A DNA stretch of 8,646 nt from an uncultured bacterium (GTDB lineage Bacteria; Desulfobacterota; Binatia; HRBIN30). The notes under the pieces are model-generated. The model saw only the letters and a list, made by a program, of their open reading frames with translations, made no database searches and was not told the origin of the DNA. The stretch covers positions 1-8,646 of the forward strand of contig CALJUJ010000750.1 of the NCBI GenBank assembly GCA_937975525.1. The letters run 5' to 3'. The position numbers and the translations under genes were made by a program. Positions 1 to 6,598 of the stretch are shown one piece after another. The number at the start of each line of letters is the position of its first letter. Positions within the stretch are counted from its first letter, which is position 1.

Positions 1-3000
1 CCGAGTGCGATCGCCCCGGACCAGTCGCCGTTGACGGCGCCGTAGGTTGCCGAGGGCGCACTCAGCGTGCCGAGCGCCGCCAGCTTCGAGCCCAGAGTTA
101 CCTTGCCTGCTCCGTAGAAGCGCGCCAGCGACTCCACTGCCGGCGACATCACCGGCTGCAGCACCGCCGCCATCACCGCCGCGACCGCGCCGGCTACGAG
201 TCCCGCCTTCGCCGCTTCGCCGAAACTCGCGCCGTTGATCATCGCCGCCCCGAACGTCGCCGTGAAGCCGATCAAGAATCCGATCGCGATGATCGCCGCC
301 AGCCCCAGCCAGGACTCCCCGTTGGGGTCCACCGCGTTCACCGGGTTCCAGCCTGCGTAGCCGTAGGCGTTGGCGTCCTGCCGCGCCGGGTCGAGCGTCA
401 CGAACATCCCGTACTCCGGGTCGTAGAACCGCGCCCCGGCGTACTGCAGCCCGGTCTCCGTCTCGCTCTCGTAGGTCGTGAACTCGAACCGCGTCTCCGC
501 CGCCGACATCGCCGCGCCGGACGAGCTCCAGTAGCCGCGCACCTTGCCGTAGGCGTCGTAGCGCACGTGCTGCCGCACCACCCCGGCCCAATTCGTCACC
601 ACCATCGTCGAGCCGAGCCGGTCGTGGTGGAAGTGCTCGACCACCGTCGACGGCGTTCCCCCACCTCCCCCGCCGCCGGAGCCGCCGGCGAACGCCGTCC
701 CGGGCCCGATCGGCACCAGCACCCACGGCACCGGCACGCCGCCGACCCATACGACGACGATCACCCCCGTCGTCCGCAGCCTGCGCACCCAGCGCCGCCG
801 CGCGCCGCGCCCGCGCAACGGCAGCAACACCGCGCCGAGCAACAGCACCGATCCCAACGACACCCCGCCCTGCAGCCGCCCGTCGCGCACCCCGATCAAC
901 ACCCCGCCCGACGACTGCGGCGCCGCCGCCACCACGATGCTCGCCTCCGGCCCGGACGCGAGGATGATTCCGTTCACGTCGACCGCCGCCTCGCGCACCG
1001 CCACCCGCATCCCGCCCACCGAGATGTACTTGCGCGACACGCCGCTCCCGGTCGGGTCGTTCACATCATCCTCGCGCTCGAGCTCCACTCCATCAGCAAA
1101 GTAGCGAATCACCCGATCGCCCACCACCTTCGCCACCCGCCGGCCAGTGTAGTCGTAGATCGAGCGCACCGTGTCCGCACCGACGTCGGCGGTCACCATC
1201 CGGTTGCGCATGTCGAATTCGTAGAGATCAAGATCCTTGCCCTCGCGATTGCCGTTGCCGTCGTAGTCGAAGGTCTGCGTACCCGAGCCATCCGTCACGC
1301 CCCACGGACGGTTGGGCCGCGTGGCGAAGTCGTACTCGAAGACCAGCCCGTCCTTCGTCCTGAGATTGCCGAGCGCGTCGAACGAGTACGACGAGCTCGT
1401 CCCCGTGCCGGTGTACGACGACGTCTTCAGCCGCTTCAGGCCGTCGTACGTATGGGTGGCGCCGGCCGACATGGCGTTGGGGAAGCCCGTCGCGCCCACC
1501 CGGGGGTCGACGCCCGCCTTCAACAGGCCGTTCGCCTTGTAGTCGGTGTATTCCAGATGCAGCAGCTCGATCCCACCGTTTCGGCTGACTACGGACTCCA
1601 GGTGGCCACCCTCGTCGACGGGCTTGTACGTCCGCTCGTCGACGATCGTGTTCCCATGCGCGAGGGTGCGCATGCGGCCGTGGATGTCGTACTGGATCGA
1701 GGAGACGTACGTCCCGTACTCGTTCCCCGACCCCGTATAGGTTTCGCTGACGACCGATGCGAGCTGCCCGGTGGCGTCTCGGTTCGCCAGGACGACTTCG
1801 CCGTCGGGATAGGTGGTCCGCACCACCCGATTCGCGTCGTCGTACTCGAACTCGGTGAACCCGTGCTCTTCTCGACCGTCGACGGCGATGGTCTTGTCGA
1901 CCTGCTCGACCCGGCCGCGAACGTCGTAGACGAGAAACTCGGTGACTCCCGAAGGGTCGGTGACGCGATGCAGCTGGCCAGTGCCGTAGCCGTCGGCGCC
2001 GTCGTATTCGTAGATCACGGTGAACAGTGGGTTCGCCGGGCCTACACAGGAGAGCAGCGCGCCGCCGTTCCAGTTCGCAGCGACTTCGTATTCGCGGGTG
2101 ACGCGGCCGAGCCGGTCGTAGCAGAACTCCAAGTGCTGGCCGCTCTTCGGGTCTTCTTGGACGCGAAGGTTTCCGGTGAGGTCGTGAGCGAAGATCCAGG
2201 TCCCCGAGGAAGATTCCGTGCGCGACACCAGACGTCCCAGGGTGTCGTACTCGGCCGTGATCCTGGTAGCGGGATTCCATCCCGTGCCGTCCCAGCGCTC
2301 GCTCGTCAGCTGCCGCCCCAGCGCGTCGTAGGTGAAGCGCGTCTTTCCGGCGAGGCCCGTCGTTTCATCGAACACCTGCCGTTCGACGACGCGCTCGTCG
2401 CCATCACGAATCTCCACGGCACGAGCGCCGTTGCATCCCGTAGCGCCCCAGCACTCGTCGGTGGTGGTCGTCTGCCAGGCGAGAGAATGGTCCGCGGTGC
2501 GGATGAATCCCTCGGGCGTTCGCTCCTGCACGACCCTACCGATGGCGTCGTAGGAGCGTTCGGTATACGCCGCGGTCGGGGGAACCGCCGTCACCTCGAC
2601 CTTGCCGAGCATGCCCGAGGAGAACGGTTCGTAGGCGCGATGCGGATTGCCGCGTGCATCGTAGGCCGTCGTCGCCTCGATGACCGATCGCAACGTCGGA
2701 GCGCCCGAACCCACCTTCACGATCGCCTCACGCACCGACTGGATCGGACGGCCGAGGGCGTCGGCGAACTGAACGCTGCGCGCGTAGCCACTCGCGGCGC
2801 CGGGCTCGCGCTGCTCGACAGCGATGAAGCTCGCCCACGGTATCCCGTCGTGATCGAAGCCGCCGAGAGAGTAGGTAGAGCGCTTCTGCGGGAGGCCCGG
2901 CTGCGCCCCTGGTTCGTGCGGCGCATACTCTGCACTCACGCGGCAGAACGAATCGAGCTCGCGCCGTGATTTCGGGTGCACCGCATCATGCGGGTCCGCC

Positions 3001-4034
3001 GGCGGAGGATCGGTCGCAAGCTGAATGTAAGGAAGCGTCTCCCAGATCATCTGGCCGCAACCCGCATCGTAGCCGTAGCCGACGTGGTACTTGCCGCCTG
3101 CGCTCAGGTCCGTGGTCACCTGCTGCGGATGGATGTGGTTGTCCGGGTCGTAGGCGTGCGTATTCGTCCTGGTGGCGCCGCCTCCCAGGTGATGGATCGC
3201 GCTCTCGACGTTGCCGTAGTCATCGAACGTCGTGACCACGATGCTGCACTTGTTGGACGGTGATTGCGGACACGCCGGGGGATCGTCGGGCAGCGGGCGC
3301 GGCGAGCGCACCAGCGTGTGGGTCGCGCTCAGGTTTCCGGTCACGGGATCGTAGACGTTCCAGGCTTCTTCGAGCGGCTCGGCGGCGCCGAGCGCCTGCG
3401 TCTTCACGTGGACCGGCTTGTCGAACGCGTGGAGATTCGGGGCGCAGAGGTAATCCGCTTCCGTGTCGACCGTGATCGGGCTCCCGCTCGCCGGAGCCGA
3501 GGTCATCACGGTCGTGCGCGACCCCATCCCGGTGGCGACTCCGGAGCACGTGTGGCGTCCGGTGTTGACGGTGGTCTTCCAGCGCGGCGAAGCCGTCGAG
3601 AAGTTGTTGTAGTCGATCTGATGGGAGTTGATCTTGAACTTCACGGCCGGAACTTCCTCGCCGCACCACCCCGTCCCCATGGCAGTCTCGCAGTGCCATT
3701 CCTCGCGCACCTGCCGAACCGGTCGCGTCGCGGCCCCAGGGTTCTGCGGGTCGGCGGCATAGTCCGTCACCCGATCCACGGTCCCTTGGAGCGCGCGCGA
3801 TTGGTGGAAGAGCGTCACGGCGAAATGGCCTTCCGCGTCGTGCTCCTCGACACGCCCGAAGCCCCGGAACTCGCGAGTATCGGCGTCGAAGCGTCCGTCG
3901 GCATAGACGAAGTGTTTGGCGACCGAATGCGACCCAGGTGGCCCGATGCAGGTCGACGGCACGCTCGCATCCTCGCACAGGCCGACACGGTCCATGTCAC
4001 GAACGGCATCTCCGGTGGGTCCAGCACGGGCCAT
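1..4034 (-). CDS. Rhs/YD-repeat region with Rhs core and start of C-terminal domain (partial, runs off left edge)
   Basis: This frame is open from 4181 to the window edge, at least 1,345 codons below the ATG at 4034; a second ATG is at 3995. Neither has a ribosome site, so this is the downstream part of the giant gene. From FVYADGRFD (about 3910) and REFRGFGRVEEHD it continues the TcdB-middle region. About twenty YD repeats follow, then the Rhs core. YDxxGR repeats form the beta-strand spiral shell that encloses a toxin in Tc and Rhs proteins. The core has HHDRLGST (626-604), LQYAGARFYDP with YGMFVTLDP (about 450-387) and NPVNAVDPNG (347-318), the usual end of the shell where the aspartyl self-cleavage in Rhs/TccC proteins occurs. 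Beyond it come at least 105 residues rich in Ala and Gly. A large insertion with two hydrophobic segments interrupts the core at 991-642. The effector identity is not visible. Confidence 0.88.
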   Translation of the reverse strand, partial: MARAGPTGDAVRDMDRVGLCEDASVPSTCIGPPGSHSVAKHFVYADGRFDADTREFRGFGRVEEHDAEGHFAVTLFHQSRALQGTVDRVTDYAADPQNPGAATRPVRQVREEWHCETAMGTGWCGEEVPAVKFKINSHQIDYNNFSTASPRWKTTVNTGRHTCSGVATGMGSRTTVMTSAPASGSPITVDTEADYLCAPNLHAFDKPVHVKTQALGAAEPLEEAWNVYDPVTGNLSATHTLVRSPRPLPDDPPACPQSPSNKCSIVVTTFDDYGNVESAIHHLGGGATRTNTHAYDPDNHIHPQQVTTDLSAGGKYHVGYGYDAGCGQMIWETLPYIQLATDPPPADPHDAVHPKSRRELDSFCRVSAEYAPHEPGAQPGLPQKRSTYSLGGFDHDGIPWASFIAVEQREPGAASGYARSVQFADALGRPIQSVREAIVKVGSGAPTLRSVIEATTAYDARGNPHRAYEPFSSGMLGKVEVTAVPPTAAYTERSYDAIGRVVQERTPEGFIRTADHSLAWQTTTTDECWGATGCNGARAVEIRDGDERVVERQVFDETTGLAGKTRFTYDALGRQLTSERWDGTGWNPATRITAEYDTLGRLVSRTESSSGTWIFAHDLTGNLRVQEDPKSGQHLEFCYDRLGRVTREYEVAANWNGGALLSCVGPANPLFTVIYEYDGADGYGTGQLHRVTDPSGVTEFLVYDVRGRVEQVDKTIAVDGREEHGFTEFEYDDANRVVRTTYPDGEVVLANRDATGQLASVVSETYTGSGNEYGTYVSSIQYDIHGRMRTLAHGNTIVDERTYKPVDEGGHLESVVSRNGGIELLHLEYTDYKANGLLKAGVDPRVGATGFPNAMSAGATHTYDGLKRLKTSSYTGTGTSSSYSFDALGNLRTKDGLVFEYDFATRPNRPWGVTDGSGTQTFDYDGNGNREGKDLDLYEFDMRNRMVTADVGADTVRSIYDYTGRRVAKVVGDRVIRYFADGVELEREDDVNDPTGSGVSRKYISVGGMRVAVREAAVDVNGIILASGPEASIVVAAAPQSSGGVLIGVRDGRLQGGVSLGSVLLLGAVLLPLRGRGARRRWVRRLRTTGVIVVVWVGGVPVPWVLVPIGPGTAFAGGSGGGGGGGTPSTVVEHFHHDRLGSTMVVTNWAGVVRQHVRYDAYGKVRGYWSSSGAAMSAAETRFEFTTYESETETGLQYAGARFYDPEYGMFVTLDPARQDANAYGYAGWNPVNAVDPNGESWLGLAAIIAIGFLIGFTATFGAAMINGASFGEAAKAGLVAGAVAAVMAAVLQPVMSPAVESLARFYGAGKVTLGSKLAALGTLSAPSATYGAVNGDWSGAIAL
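318..641 (-). other. Rhs core with terminal NPVNAVDPNG motif
   Basis: HFHHDRLGST, RYDAYGKVRG, then LQYAGARFYDPEYG and MFVTLDP form the standard end of the Rhs shell. The P-x4-DP-x-G motif is present as PVNAVDPNG (344-318). In characterised TccC and RhsP-type proteins the conserved aspartates of this core mediate self-cleavage, releasing the C-terminal toxin inside the shell. By analogy the polymorphic C-terminal domain starts at about 317. Confidence 0.85.
642..991 (-). other. Insertion of about 116 residues with two hydrophobic segments and a poly-Gly linker inside the Rhs core
   Basis: In ordinary Rhs proteins a short stretch links the GGxRVAxRE segment to the HxDHLGST segment. Here GGMRVAVRE (ending at 990) and VEHFHHDRLGST (from 641) are separated by about 116 residues. 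The insert has an Ala/Val-rich start, then hydrophobic segment 1 (869-816, VSLGSVLLLGAVLLPL). An arginine-rich loop follows (815-774, RGRGARRRWVRRLR), then segment 2 (773-706, beginning TTGVIVVVWVGG and running to WVLVPI). It ends GTAFA followed by GGSGGGGGG (686-660). The order resembles a membrane hairpin with a positively charged turn. The last part (hydrophobic, then AFA-GG) also resembles a signal-peptidase site. The insert reads in the same frame as its flanks. Confidence 0.8.
1150..3370 (-). repeat. Array of YD (Rhs) repeats
   Basis: Tyr/Phe-Asp followed by x-x-Gly-Arg/Asn recurs along the frame. Examples are VYDPVTGNLSATH (near 3357), FDDYGNV (near 3230), AYDARGNPH (near 2670), SYDAIGRVVQE (near 2560), TYDALGRQLT (2330), EYDTLGRLVS (near 2255), CYDRLGRVTRE (near 2122), YDVRGRVEQ (near 1932), QYDIHGRMRT (near 1695), FDALGNLRT (near 1385) and YDYTGRRVAKV (near 1160). 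Copies are diverged at the DNA level and spaced irregularly, so this is an old protein repeat. Confidence 0.9.
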
Positions 4035-5494
4035 TGATTCGATGGGCGAAAGTCGACCAGCGTCTCGCCACCCACTCCGTTGCGCACGACGCGCAGCAGG
4101 TGTGGGCGATGGCCGGCGAGCCGCGGCAGCACGTCGACCGCACCATCGACGGTCGTGCACTGCGCACCGGGATCGTTCGGATCATCGGCGGTCGCGCACC
4201 ACGCGCCGCCGCCGTTGCGGTAGACCCGGAGGTCGCCGCCGACGAAACCGAAATGGTCGGCCATGCCGTCGCCGTCGACGTCGATCGTGTCGCGAATTCG
4301 AGTGCCGCTGCCATTCAACCGAATCGGAAACCCGGCGTTCGTGAGGACGCTCGCATCGGCGGCGAATCCGTTGCCCCGATTCAACCACACCTGCCACGTC
4401 GACACCGCAGGGTTCGCCTCGACGAGGTCCGGCAGGCCGTCGCCGTTGATGTCGAGCAGGTCGCGCAAGGTCTCGAAGCCGCCACCCGAGAGCGGCACCG
4501 CTCGGTTGAGGTACCACAACCCCGATCCGGAGTGGATCGGCCACTGGTACGGGCCGACCATCTCGGTGCCGTCGTTGATCCACACCTCCCAGTACGTCGG
4601 ATGCGCGGCCGCCCCCTTCACCTGATCCGGCAGACCGTCGCCGTTCATGTCGTAGAGGCCGAGCACCTGCTTCGATTGCGCGTGCGGCGAGGAAGAGTCC
4701 TCCTCGGTCGTCAAGGCGATCATGCTGTAGGCGACGGGGAACGGCTGCGGATCGGCAGCGAACCCCGCGCCCGTGTTGTACCAGACCTGCAGCGGGGCCG
4801 GCGTGCCCTGCCCGTGGGGCCCGGCGCCCTCCACGTAGTCGAGCAGCCCGTCACCGTTCATGTCGACCAGGTCGTTCCTGACCCACCACCCCGCGTCGCC
4901 CCAGGCGGGCAGGTATTCGCCCGGCGGTGCGAACTGTGATTCGCGAATGATCCCTCCCGGGGAAGGCCAGTGCCACGTACCGCCCGAGACCACCAACGAG
5001 CCACCCACCTCCTCGAACGTGACGGGGTTCGCGGGATTCAAAGGAAACCCGCCGCCCGCCTGCGAGTCCTCGAACCGCCCGAACCGCACTTCCCAGAAGG
5101 GCTTGCTTCCGTCGGACGACACGAGGTCCGGGATCGCGTCGCCGTCGAGATCGACGACACGTCGCGTCGTCCCCCAGGCGCTGAACTGACTCAGGCCAGG
5201 ATACATCCCCTCACTCGTGCACGAGCCGAACCCGTCGATGAACGTTCTCTCCGGGACCGTCCATGGGAAGCTCCTGTCCGCCCGAAATCCTTCGGGGCCC
5301 CCGGGGTGGACCGTCCACGTGTAGCAGTGCTCTTCCGCCTCGCACAGATCGCATGAGGTGCCCGGCTCCGTCGCGATCTCGACGAGATCGAGGATGCCAT
5401 CGCCGTTCATGTCGACCAGCTCCTGCTCACCCCTTTCGTCGCCGTTGAAATTCCGGGCAATCGATATCGCTTGCTCCGCCAACTCCGCCGCCAC
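3815..5494 (-). CDS. FG-GAP/VCBS-like and TcdB-mid region, central piece of the Rhs gene
   Basis: This is the middle of the giant gene; the frame is open from directly after the TAG (5515), and 5494 is merely the first GTG. That GTG has no ribosome site and sits inside a conserved segment, so separate translation is unlikely. It carries six calcium-loop-like D-x-[ND]-G-D motifs, each followed by a strand-forming stretch such as VWYNTGAGF or VWLNRGNGF, typical of the beta-propeller of TcB proteins. RVVRNGVGGETLVDFRPSNQW (about 467-488) and MPFVTWTV (496-503) are hallmarks of the TcdB middle/N-terminal region. After about position 3985 this frame turns into a low-complexity Arg/Ser shadow and stops at 3815. 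The true continuation lies in the neighbouring frame. Three cysteines (CDLCEAEEHC, residues 48-57) stand out in a protein expected to be extracytoplasmic. Confidence 0.75.
   Translation of the reverse strand: MAAELAEQAISIARNFNGDERGEQELVDMNGDGILDLVEIATEPGTSCDLCEAEEHCYTWTVHPGGPEGFRADRSFPWTVPERTFIDGFGSCTSEGMYPGLSQFSAWGTTRRVVDLDGDAIPDLVSSDGSKPFWEVRFGRFEDSQAGGGFPLNPANPVTFEEVGGSLVVSGGTWHWPSPGGIIRESQFAPPGEYLPAWGDAGWWVRNDLVDMNGDGLLDYVEGAGPHGQGTPAPLQVWYNTGAGFAADPQPFPVAYSMIALTTEEDSSSPHAQSKQVLGLYDMNGDGLPDQVKGAAAHPTYWEVWINDGTEMVGPYQWPIHSGSGLWYLNRAVPLSGGGFETLRDLLDINGDGLPDLVEANPAVSTWQVWLNRGNGFAADASVLTNAGFPIRLNGSGTRIRDTIDVDGDGMADHFGFVGGDLRVYRNGGGAWCATADDPNDPGAQCTTVDGAVDVLPRLAGHRPHLLRVVRNGVGGETLVDFRPSNQWPVLDPPEMPFVTWTVSACARMRACRRPASGHLGRIRSPNTSSMPTDASTPILASSGASGVSRSTTRKAISP
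3983..3995 (-). other. Site of the -1 type frame change in the Rhs gene
   Basis: Upstream the protein reads MPFVTWTV in the frame of codons starting at positions 1 mod 3. Downstream it reads LCEDASVPSTC, then FVYADGRFD and REFRGFGRVEEHD, in codons starting at 2 mod 3. One missing base (for example a G in TCGGCC, giving VSGLCEDAS) or two extra bases would explain it. I see no classical X-XXY-YYZ slippery heptamer here. Exact placement within about 30 nt is uncertain. Confidence 0.8.
4256..5413 (-). repeat. Six DxNGDG calcium-loop repeats of the FG-GAP region
   Basis: The motifs are DMNGDGILD (5413-5387), DLDGDAIPD (5152-5126), DMNGDGLLD (4864-4838), DMNGDGLPD (4651-4625), DINGDGLPD (4453-4427) and DVDGDGMAD (4282-4256). 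Steps are uneven (about 87, 96, 71, 66 and 57 codons). This fits blades of a beta-propeller with inserted loops, not a recently amplified tandem repeat. The residues match EF-hand-like Ca2+ loops seen in FG-GAP and VCBS proteins. Confidence 0.85.
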
Positions 5495-5515
5495 GTCCGG
5501 CAGCGACTGGGCCGG

Positions 5516-5518
5516 CTA
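5516..5518 (-). other. In-frame TAG splitting the SpvB and FG-GAP regions
   Basis: The minus strand reads TTC TAG CCG GCC CAG. The frame before (SpvB) and after (DVAAEL, then the first DMNGDG loop at 5413) is identical, so a single sense codon in place of TAG would restore a continuous protein. CAG (Gln) and TGG (Trp) are each one transition away. Confidence 0.9.
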
Positions 5519-6598
5519 GAAAGACGAGCCGGCGTCGTCCTGGTAGATCAGCGTCGTCGAGGCGCTTCCGCCTTCCCCGATGAGCGGTAGGCCGTCACGC
5601 CCGAACAGTGCCACCTGCGCCAGCAAGGGCGGTGCCCCTGGATGCATGCCCGCCTCGTGCGCATAGCTGAGCTCGTACTTCCGTAGATACGGCACTGCGT
5701 CGTACGAGATGACGCGGATCGCCGCGAGCAGTCGGTCGATCTTGGCTTCGAATCCACCTGCGGCGTTCACCCACGGCACTTCCGACGGGCCTTGGATGCT
5801 CCAGTCGAACTCGACTTGGAACAAGTGAGCAAGCCCCGTCGAGAGATTGCCGCCGTATTCCACTCTCGCGGGATACAGCACGCCGCTTTCCGGGGCCACT
5901 TCCGGGGCGGCTGGATCACCGTAGACGACGTCGAGGTGATTGCCGTTCAGGTCCTCGATCCGACTCAATCCCCAGCCGAAGGTGTAGGTGCAAGAGGTCC
6001 CGTTCGCCGAGTAGAGATCCTCCACCTCGGATCCCACCCGGGCGCTCCGCACCGTACCGAAGGAGTACTCGAGGCCGCTCACGTCGCGTACCGTCCACGA
6101 GTTCACGGCACTGTCGTACTGGATGTCGATCGCCGTCTGCCGCACCAGCGGCTCGCATTGGGTGTTCGTCACGATCGACGCATCGTTCGGATCGAGCTCG
6201 ATTCGGCATTCGCTCACCGATCCCGGCAGATGGATCACGAACGTGCTCAGATCGCCGACGTCCCCACAGGTAGGCACCCCTCGCCTCGTCGAGCGCTGGA
6301 TCGTCCCCAGCGCCAGATCCCAACCGAAGCCATACGGCGACATTCGGCCGCTCGACGAATAGCTGAGCGCTAGCCTCGGCGTGATCGGACCACGGCCGGG
6401 CGGGACTTGGATCGGGACCGACATGGTTGCGGCACCGTGGAACAAGTTCGCCTCGGGCGCCGAGCCGAGACCGGTGAAAGCCGTCGAGCCGTCGCCCGTC
6501 TTGCCGCGACCGATGGGTGCATCGTCCGCAGCCCAGGCAGTGCCTGCAGGCGCATGCAGCACGAGCACGAGTGCGAGAAGCAGGCGCGCCGTGCTCAT
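5516..6598 (-). CDS. Sec-secreted SpvB-domain protein, N-terminal piece of the Rhs gene
   Basis: This 360-residue open frame begins with a clear Sec signal peptide: residues 1-23, a Leu/Val-rich core and AWA followed by ADD at the predicted cleavage site. It is followed by the SpvB domain (Salmonella virulence plasmid 65 kDa B family), which forms the N-terminal part of the shell in Tc-toxin B subunits. Diagnostic blocks are the GAATMSVPI and VPPGRGPITP stretch (55-74), the LALSYSSSGR segment, GFGWDLAL (90-97) and QRSTRRGVP (101-109). No ADP-ribosyltransferase domain is attached, unlike Salmonella SpvB. The ATG at 6598 overlaps the upstream TGA. The frame ends at TAG 5518-5516 just after YQDDAGSSF, where family members continue into FG-GAP repeats. 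The next codons (PAQSLPDVAAEL) read as a natural continuation in the same frame. As a lone product it would be a secreted truncated SpvB fragment. Confidence 0.88.
   Translation of the reverse strand: MSTARLLLALVLVLHAPAGTAWAADDAPIGRGKTGDGSTAFTGLGSAPEANLFHGAATMSVPIQVPPGRGPITPRLALSYSSSGRMSPYGFGWDLALGTIQRSTRRGVPTCGDVGDLSTFVIHLPGSVSECRIELDPNDASIVTNTQCEPLVRQTAIDIQYDSAVNSWTVRDVSGLEYSFGTVRSARVGSEVEDLYSANGTSCTYTFGWGLSRIEDLNGNHLDVVYGDPAAPEVAPESGVLYPARVEYGGNLSTGLAHLFQVEFDWSIQGPSEVPWVNAAGGFEAKIDRLLAAIRVISYDAVPYLRKYELSYAHEAGMHPGAPPLLAQVALFGRDGLPLIGEGGSASTTLIYQDDAGSSF

Larger units (their letters stand above)
1..6598 (-). pseudogene. Whole SpvB / FG-GAP / TcdB-mid / Rhs giant gene, interrupted by TAG and a frame change
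   Basis: The three open frames listed separately form one gene of at least 2,199 codons that continues past the left edge. The order SpvB domain, FG-GAP/VCBS-like repeats, TcdB-middle region, YD repeats and Rhs core matches single-chain B/C components of Tc toxin complexes and the large Rhs proteins of GC-rich Gram-negatives. The first two pieces share a frame and are split only by TAG 5518-5516. The third is shifted by -1 relative to them. Neither downstream piece has a ribosome site at its first usable start, so they are not independent genes as far as sequence shows. Apart from these two lesions I read the third frame codon by codon from about 4180 to 1 without a stop. The cause may be recent decay, two base-call errors, or recoding. 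Confidence 0.75.

Noticed and set aside
1228..2280. Minus-strand open frame of 350 codons
   Set aside because: It is an alternative frame over the YD-repeat array, Arg-rich and without motifs. YDxxGR copies are all in the other frame.
567..2969. An 800-codon open frame on the plus strand
   Set aside because: It lies exactly antisense, codon on codon, to the clearly recognisable YD-repeat/Rhs frame. Its translation is Arg/His/Pro/Val-rich with no motif, and there is no ribosome site. Long antisense frames are expected in GC-rich genes.
3220..3978. Minus-strand open frame of 252 codons starting in the frame-change region
   Set aside because: It is in the third frame, with Arg-rich low-complexity translation. 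The neighbouring frame has Rhs and TcdB-mid motifs throughout the same stretch.
3983..3995. Programmed -1 ribosomal frameshift
   Set aside because: The direction would fit, but no slippery heptamer of the A AAA AAG or similar kind is visible in GACATGGACCGTGTCGG, and I found no obvious downstream stem by eye. Mutation or base-call error is the simpler reading.
3264..4037. Plus-strand open frame of 257 codons (and a similar one at 3938-4939)
   Set aside because: These are antisense shadows of the Rhs and FG-GAP coding frames, with no recognisable domain and no start signal.
5516..5518. Pyrrolysine or other dedicated TAG decoding
   Set aside because: The protein is not a methylamine methyltransferase and there is no supporting gene in the window. 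A single nonsense change explains it.
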